DNA of 64,000 nt from Golubevia sp. BC0850. Its lineage: Eukaryota; Basidiomycota; Exobasidiomycetes; Golubeviales; Golubeviaceae. Positions 57,439 through 64,000 of this stretch are shown piece after piece. Both the position numbers and the translations under genes were made by a program. The notes beneath the pieces are model-generated. The model saw only the letters and a program-made list of their open reading frames with translations, ran no database searches and was not told where the DNA came from. Each line of letters begins with the position of its first letter. Position 1 is the first letter of the stretch. The stretch lies in assembly GCA_012976225.1 (NCBI GenBank), contig JAAVVG010000018.1, forward strand, positions 124,001-188,000, given 5' to 3'.

Positions 57439-58482
57439 GATTTGAATTTGGGAGAACTGAGACAGGGCGATACCTTTGTGGGGAAGAGAACTTTATCTAC
57501 TTCGTATTTTGTGGATTGAATCTATCCCAGTTCCGTGACATCGTTGAGACGTTGAGAGGCCAACCAAGTTGTGCCTGATCAATCCTTCCTTTCGCGTTGT
57601 AAGTGAGGCGCAGAGGTGCTCTGCGGTCTGATTCCAAAGCAGAATGGCAACCCAGGCTCAAATTTGAAAACGAAAGTGAAAGTCATTGAAATTGCACAAG
57701 AACCAGTATGAGAGATTATAGAATGCCAGAAAATTTGTTGATGAGATTTGAAAGATGACGTTATGCGATGAAGATTTGATGAGGTTTTGAAGTTTGAGAA
57801 GGATTAGGGAGAGAGAATTAGTAGCCAAGAGCTTCCAGATCTACGCGAGCTATTTCATCTTTTCTCTCATAAAGTCCTCTGCTTTCTCTTCGTCTATAAA
57901 GTCTTCGAAGAAACAGAGTCTAAATCCTCGAAGACGAAAAGAAAAGTCGAGGCATGATACGAGAGAAAAGGGAATAAGCTTCCAAGCGTGTTGAACACCA
58001 GAAGAGAATGGAAAGAATGGAACTTCATTAGGGGCAAAGAATTGTAGAACAGAATTAGGGAAAGGAAGGAATTATCGAAAAAAGGGGCAGTTGAACTTGG
58101 AAGTCAGGGGAGGAGGAGAGTTGAACGTTGAAGCTTCATTTCTGTTTTTGTTCTCTTTTTTTCTGTTAGGTGGTCTGAAATTTTGATCTTCTAAAGACTT
58201 TTGGGTTTTTAGAGCTTGCCTGTGAAATTAAGTTCTCTGAGGAATCTAACTTGAAAGCAAAAAGAAAGGAAAATCATTTCTATCATTCTTCCTTCTTCGA
58301 GGATGTATTTGGTTTCTCATTGATGGGAGTTGCGAAGAATGTTTGCGTTTTGAGGTTTTGGATTGAGGATTTTTTGAAACTGAATGAAACAGATTTTAAG
58401 ATTGAAGAGCGATTTTGATTGGAGCAGAAGGGATTAAAGAGCTTGAAGAATAATAGAGGAAGAGAGAAACTTTTCTATCTTT
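57439..58482. other. 1-kb convergent intergenic region
   Basis: Between the P450 and EMG1 stops. AT-rich, with short frames only (for example 57794-57994) and no visible structure. It presumably holds both 3' UTRs. Confidence 0.45.
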
Positions 58483-60040
58483 CTAGACGACACCCCAGAA
58501 ATCTTCCAATGCACAGCAGAACTGTGATCGATAAAAAATTATAAGAGGGAATATAGAGAAAGGATCAGAGGTTAATGTTCCCTCTCAAGGTAGCATATAG
58601 AATAGAAAAAGGAGAATCCAAAGACACTCCTCAAAAACCCCTCAACAGAGAAAATATGTGTGTACTCACCTTCCCACAAGCTACACTAGCACTCAAACTA
58701 TATTCACTAACACTAATTTTTTCATCAACAATCCCATCAGCAAAGCTATCTTGACCATGAGCCATTGCACCTACGAAAACCGCCAAACTATGAGTTTCAG
58801 GTACAGTAGGAAGATAACTACTCAATCTCTGAATAGGAGCATTATGAGATAAAGTAATCTTGTGAGTGTTAGGTGGGAAATGATCCGTCACTGGATTTTT
58901 AATCACTCTGAGTAATTTCTCAGAACCTTTGACAGAACGGATTGAAAGTTTGTGAAGGAGTTGAACCATTAAGCCTGAGAAACGTTTGAATGTACGGGGG
59001 ATACGAACGTGGGGGTTTATTTCTATTAAGACTCCTCTGGCGGTATGGATGTAGACTTGGAGGAGACCGGCTTTGTTTAGAGGGGAATCTAGGAGAGTTA
59101 GGAGACACTGAGAAGAGGAGGGGGAAAGGTTAGTTGAGATGGAGGGAAGGTGGAATGGATTGGATCAAGATGTCTATTCATAAACCAAAGAATTGGACAG
59201 AGAAAGAGGACAGATGAAAGAGAGAAGAAGGAAAGAAGAGCCGAATCCTTTTGGTATGGCATCCATTTTCCTCAATCCCTTCCGTGCCTCTTCCTCTGTC
59301 CCACCTTCCAAATGAGTTCAAAAAACCACTCAAAAACGTCCAGTGAAGCATAATTGCATTCAACTCACCTGATGAGTGATATCAGGTCTAGCTTCAGCGA
59401 TATCTCTATTCATCTTTGCCAAAACTCTCTGATGATCATCACAATTCAACAAAGCATATTTATCACCTCCATCATCTTTCTTTCCTCTACCGTTTGAATT
59501 TCCACCATAACCACCTCTACCGCCACCACCATTTGAAGGACCAGAATGACTATGACTACTTCCACTACTAATCTTATAAGTTTCTAAACAAGCTTGTTCC
59601 AATACGACTATCAATCTTGGAGTTGCATCCTTTTCTGTGGCTGTCTTTGGTACTTTCGGTACTTGTGGGATTAATGATGAATCAACTCGAGAACGTTTTG
59701 GTGGAGAGGTTTGATTGGAAGTGGAAGTGGAAGGATTGGAAGTGGAAGAAGAAGAAGCAGCAGGGAAAAAAGGTTTGGCAGGTAAAGCATGTCTCATTGA
59801 ATTCATTGAATTGGAAGTTGAACTGGAGGTGGATTTTGGATTGAAAACTGCTGCGTTGGCTGCGTTTGGTGAAATTGAAGTGGAAGTTGAAGTTGAAGCT
59901 TGTTGAGCTGAAGCTTCTGGAGCTGGAGACGCAGATGCAGATTTGGTCGGAAGAGGTTTAATCGCTCTGTACTCAGTTGAGGGAATCGAAGAAGGCTTAG
60001 CTTCATCTTGCAAATCTAAATCTGATGAAGAATCTGACAT
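58483..60040 (-). CDS. EMG1: EMG1/NEP1, 18S rRNA pseudouridine N1-methyltransferase
   Basis: Three exons (60040-59369, 59107-58670, 58521-58483) encode 382 residues. It is a SPOUT-class enzyme that N1-methylates a pseudouridine in 18S rRNA and is needed for 40S assembly. The first 125 residues are a Ser/Thr/Pro-rich disordered extension. The domain then begins with [16 protein letters not shown], a Gly-rich insert ([16 protein letters not shown]), [81 protein letters not shown], then [14 protein letters not shown] and [16 protein letters not shown] around the AdoMet-binding knot. The last exon is only 39 nt and gives [12 protein letters not shown]. The Gly-rich insert between the first strand and [10 protein letters not shown] is longer than usual. 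Confidence 0.95.
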
Positions 60041-60305
60041 GACTGTTGAATGCTACGTAGAAGTACAAGTTCTGTGGTTAGTTCTTTTCTTTTGTCTTTT
60101 CTTCGAGTGAGTTGAAAGTTCCCATCGAAGCCTCGAAAACCACGTGGCGATTATGTTCTCGTCTGGCGGAACTCGGTAACTCTTTCTCCGGTCCGTTGAC
60201 CATCCCCGTCTTCATCCTTCCCCTTCTTTCTCTTCCTTTCATCTTTTATTCCATTTCATCAAATTCATTGACTCTGTGAACTTATTGTCCTTTGAGGGAT
60301 AGGGT
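60041..60305. promoter_or_regulatory. Divergent promoter between EMG1 and the VWA8-like gene
   Basis: Only 265 bp separate the two start codons. It contains a CACGTG E-box at about 60141-60146 and a CT-rich tract toward the plus-strand gene. No TATA box is evident. Confidence 0.5.
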
Positions 60306-63300
60306 ATGCTATTAGCTCAAAGTCGAATTCTCAGAAGATTCAACTTATCAAATCAGCCTCAACTCAATCGTTTCTCTCATTTACTATCCCATTCCAATTC
60401 CACTCTCAAACCATCTCTGTCAAGCTACAAATCAATTTCAAGAATGTCTTCTGACGATAACTCCTCCAGTTCTTCCAATTCAATTTCTTCAATCTCTCGA
60501 TTAGCCTCTCTAACTCGACAATTACTTCCTTCCCGTCCACTTATCACCCCTTCAACTTCAACTAATCAATCTGAATCTCAATCAGCTATAACAAGCACCG
60601 AATCTGAAGTACAAGAAGTTGTAGGTCATTTAACTATCGGTCCTCATGTCAGAATTCCAATCTCCAATCCGAAACAAGATTCTCTTAACAGATTACCTGC
60701 GAACAGATTGCTCTTGGATTTAGACGACGTAGCTGTTTTAGAGAATTTAGAATGGCTGGGTAAAAAATGGAGTTTGGAAGAAGACGTCTTGTGAGTAGCC
60801 GGAGAGGGAGAGGGTGGACGGACAGTAGGAAGAAGACATGCCGAAATGGAGGGCGAGCTGATGAGCTGCCTATGTAGTTCCTTTGGGTAACTTCTTTCAA
60901 TAGCTTCTCAATGGTGTCAACTCTATAGTAGTAGAACGGAATGAAGTCGTGATGGAATGATCTTTGAAGTGTTGAAGGTCACCATCCTAACCTCTACCCA
61001 TTATCTCCGCCACACTCTCTCTCTCTCTCTCCAGCCTTCTCTCCCCACCTTCACCTTATGCCCGTAGATTAGCTTTGACTTTCTGTGCAATGTTACGTCT
61101 ACCTTACGAATACGTCTCTCTTCATAGAGATGTAGGAGAAGCTGAACTCTTACAAACCAGATCTTTATTAGCCGGTGGAAGTCTTCGATATGAAGATGGA
61201 CCAGTAGTCAGAGCTATGAAAGAAGGTAGAATTCTAATCATCGAAGGAACTGAAAGAGCTGAAAGGAACGTTATGCCTTTATTGAAGTGAGTAGTCATGG
61301 TTCCCCTTCCTTTGATCTGACGTCGACTTGTTTTTCGTGTTCCGTGATTCTGATTCAAGTCGAACCCTTTTCATCATTTCACAGTAACATTCTAGAGAAC
61401 AGAGAACAAAATTTAGCAGACGGAACTCAATTGATACCTCAACATCGTTTAGCTGCTGCAAGAGCTGAAGAATCCAATCTCAATCAAGGACATTCAAGAT
61501 TTGTTGGAGTTCATCCTAATTTCAGAGTCATTGCCATTGGAGTTCCAACTCCGCCTTACAAAGGTCATGCTTTAGATCCACCTTTTAGATCTAGATTCCA
61601 AGCCAGATGGGTTGAAGGAACTTTAAACCCTTCGATTCCTTCTTCTTCTTCTTCTGAAGTTCAACAGCCAGAACCTTCTTCAATCACACCAATCACAGAA
61701 GATGTAGTCTCATCAGAACATTCAAATCTCTCGCGTGAATTATCAACCAGATTCTTTGAGTTTTCGTCACTTTTAAGATTACATGGACATGCAGCTCAAG
61801 GAGGAGAAGTCTTACCACCAACTTCTAGATTACCAAACATTCCTGGAACTGCTTTAACATTGTTATCAGACATTTCAAGGAATTTCCCGCCAATTTTACC
61901 TTTAAGTGAAAGAGCTGAAGAAGGAGAGAATTTAGCTTCTTCTTTACAAGGTAGAGCAGAAAAGAAACTGAAAGAACAAGAAGAAGCTGGACCAAAAGCT
62001 TTTCAAGGAGAAGGTTTCAATCCTAGTAACATACCTTCTACTGATCCTTATCTCAGACCTCCTCCTCAAGATGGTGCTTTACAAGTCGCAAATCATGTCA
62101 GAGAAAAGGTTTCCAAAACTGAAGCGCTTTGGTATGAAAGGATTAAGAGAACTCCAATTGCTAGTTTGGTAGCTCCTTCTACTAGAGCTCTGCTTGGGTC
62201 AGCTTATCCTATGATGCATCTTTTGGAAAGAGAAAGAGGGAAATTGTTGTCGGAATTGTTGAGTGCGTTGGGATTGGACAAAGGGATTGGGATTAATGAT
62301 AGAGAGGAATTGCTCTTGAGTCTTCCAGAAGGGAAAGAGATGGAAAAGGATTCCAAAGCTAAAGGTTCAGGTCTTATGGGTTATAGAATTCTCAACATTG
62401 AAAGATTAAGTGATAATGAAGCTAAAGTCACTTTTGAGAATACTGAAAATGGAAAGCAAGTCTCTATGAAATCTCCTTGTGGGAAATTACCTTTTGCAAA
62501 TCTCCCTCCTTTAAGCTCAGCTTCCGAAGTCGATACGATCTCAGATCAAGAAGGCGTTGAATTTGACAAGGATGGTTCCACTCCGATTTTGATCACTCCA
62601 AGGTTGATGTCTATGTTGTCTTCGATGTTACAACTTCATTGTTTGGGTAGAGATATCTGTTTACTTCCCTCTTCATTAGCAACTGGATCCGGCCCAAACT
62701 CTTCTGCAAGCACAAGTTCTTCTAGTATCGCTCAAAGTTCTGCTTCTTCTTCAACTTCCACTTGCATCTCTTTACTAGCTTCTCTCCTAGGTTATCCTTT
62801 AGAATCAGTTCATCTTTACAAGGATATCTCTGGTCAAGAATTGATCGCTCGTAGAGCTACTTCTCCTGATGGGTCAACTACTTGGGAATCCAGTCCTCTG
62901 CTCAAAGGTCTTCTAGATTTGAATGGAAAGATGGTTCATCTTAACGGAATTGACACTCTTGGACCAACTTTGGGTTCTTTAAGTCGATTGACACAAGATC
63001 GAGAGACAGAACTTTGGGGTGGTAGAAGAGGAACTTTATCAATCAATCATTCAACCAACGAAATCTCCGAAGGTCCTCAAAATCCAAACGATTATCCACC
63101 GTTCGCTTTACTTCCAATTTCACCTTCTTTCAGATTGATTGCCACCTCGGTTTCAAACGTCAGTCAAAATTCATCTGGTGGAATCAAAGCGGATTGGTTA
63201 ACTGAAGAAGCTTCAACTCTTTTCGGTTTCATCGCTCCAAGTCCAATGTCTGAAGAAGAAGAAATGAGAGTCGTCAAACTTCATGCTTTGGCTTCGGCTT

Positions 63301-64000
63301 CTAGAACTTTATCAAAAACTCAATCTCAAGGTGGTTATAAACCTCAATTCTCGGATGAAGAATGGTCTTGTCTCTGGGAATTTGCTAGAAAGTATAGAAC
63401 TTTGGGTGGTGACTCTTCTTCTAATTTACAGAAATCTAGAAGATTGGGTACTAGATCTTTGATTAGAATCGCAAGTAGAATGGCTTTGTCTCCTACCGGA
63501 TCTTCAAACGGTTCCGGAGGTTCTGACCTTCATGGTTTACTTTCAAGAGCTCTTTTAACAGAATTCTTACCTCTAACTACTAAGGAATTAATCAGAGATC
63601 TTTTGTCTCAATGTGGAATTCAAAAACCTGGAGCCGAAGGTGCTTTCACTTACAAATCTCCAGGCGAGTTGATAAGAAGGAAGAGAGACGATTTGATCCG
63701 GCATGGGACTTACGAGCTGCCACCTCTCCCCTTCTCCCTTCTCCCTCTCTCAGCTTTCATCGCCGATCCAGAAAAGATTGGAAATGAATTGGTTTTCGTC
63801 GATCGAAATGCTATGGGAACCTCTCAAGGTGATACAAGTCTTTCTGAAATTAGGATTCCAATCTTCAATGTCGAGAAGAATGACCCAGATGGAAAGGATT
63901 TGATTCCAACCATGTCTTCCTTCTACAACAATCCAACCCAATCTCTACTGATGAGAGAAATCGCTCTGGATTTGGAGAAGTTAGATCAACATGTTTTGTT
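60306..64000 (+). CDS. VWA8-like mitochondrial AAA+ ATPase, 5' part (runs off the right edge)
   Basis: Exons 60306-60790, 61035-61286, 61385-63663 and 63754 onward; the gene is open at the window end. The basic N-terminus (LLAQSRILRRFNLSNQPQLN) is a plausible mitochondrial presequence. The first AAA region matches VWA8 closely: IGPHVRIPISNP, LLSPPSPYARRLAL in place of a classical P-loop (degenerate in VWA8 generally), LPYEYVSLHRDVGEAELLQT, GPVVRAMKEGRILIIEGTER and AERNVMPLL, NNILENREQNLADGTQLIP, and FRVIAIGVPTPPYKGHALDP ending PFRSRFQARW. Beyond it lie about 700 residues with Ser-rich loops. The VWA domain would lie beyond the edge. The last intron (63664-63753) has a GC donor, is 90 nt long, and has no stop in frame, so its removal is uncertain. 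Confidence 0.85.

Noticed and set aside
61035-61080. Missing classical P-loop in the VWA8-like protein as a defect
   Set aside because: VWA8 proteins, as I recall them, have a degenerate first P-loop with the same surrounding sequence; not a mutation specific to this gene.
1-64000. tRNA, rRNA, CRISPR or transposable elements
   Set aside because: I looked for tRNA B-box-like GGTTCGA contexts, terminal repeats and transposase, reverse-transcriptase or integrase motifs on both strands and saw none I could support.

Overview
The window is nuclear DNA of a fungus, most likely a basidiomycete and possibly Pucciniomycotina (the lineage is inferred from gene content and architecture, not proven). 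Genes are closely packed on both strands and cut by many short introns. I placed about 90, mostly 45-150 nt, nearly all with GTGAGT/GTAAGT-type donors and pyrimidine-rich CAG/TAG acceptors. Coding A/T content is moderate, and I found no tRNA, rRNA, CRISPR, LTR element, DNA transposon or LINE.

Layout. 0-0.65 kb: the 5' part of an unrecognised minus-strand gene. 1.2-6 kb: a poorly preserved stretch with a broken paraoxonase/arylesterase gene, a broken LRR-like fragment and further unreadable remnants. 6-24 kb: SDA1 (60S ribosome biogenesis), a large ArAE/FUSC-type membrane protein, 5-formyl-THF cyclo-ligase divergent from a cytosolic polysaccharide deacetylase, a GPR1/FUN34/YaaH transporter, a Ser/Thr-rich secreted protein, and cyanase. 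24-40 kb: phosphomannose isomerase, a secreted GH31 alpha-glucosidase, a protein O-mannosyltransferase and a steryl-ester/acid lipase. 40-49 kb: a small Cys-rich secreted protein, a broken F-box/LRR gene, a peroxisomal acyl-CoA oxidase, and the meiotic kleisin REC8. 49.7-64 kb: a 1464-residue single-pass membrane protein of unknown function, a cytochrome P450, EMG1/NEP1, and the 5' part of a VWA8-type mitochondrial AAA+ protein running off the end.

Functional links are modest. Phosphomannose isomerase supplies mannose-6-phosphate, the start of the Dol-P-Man route used by the O-mannosyltransferase, and several secreted or membrane proteins here carry the Ser/Thr-rich segments such enzymes modify. 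SDA1 and EMG1 both serve ribosome assembly. The acyl-CoA oxidase, lipase and GPR1-like transporter fit use of lipid and acetate. I see no operon-like or cassette-like system, and most of the window is ordinary housekeeping sequence.

The points most worth a second look are three GC-AG introns sharing the donor GCGAGT, one of them in-frame and stop-free; perfect in-frame tandem duplications over the stop codons of two genes; a 6-nt exon in the cyanase gene; two or more recently broken host genes; and the orphan 1464-aa membrane protein. All exon structures were read by eye and have no transcript support.
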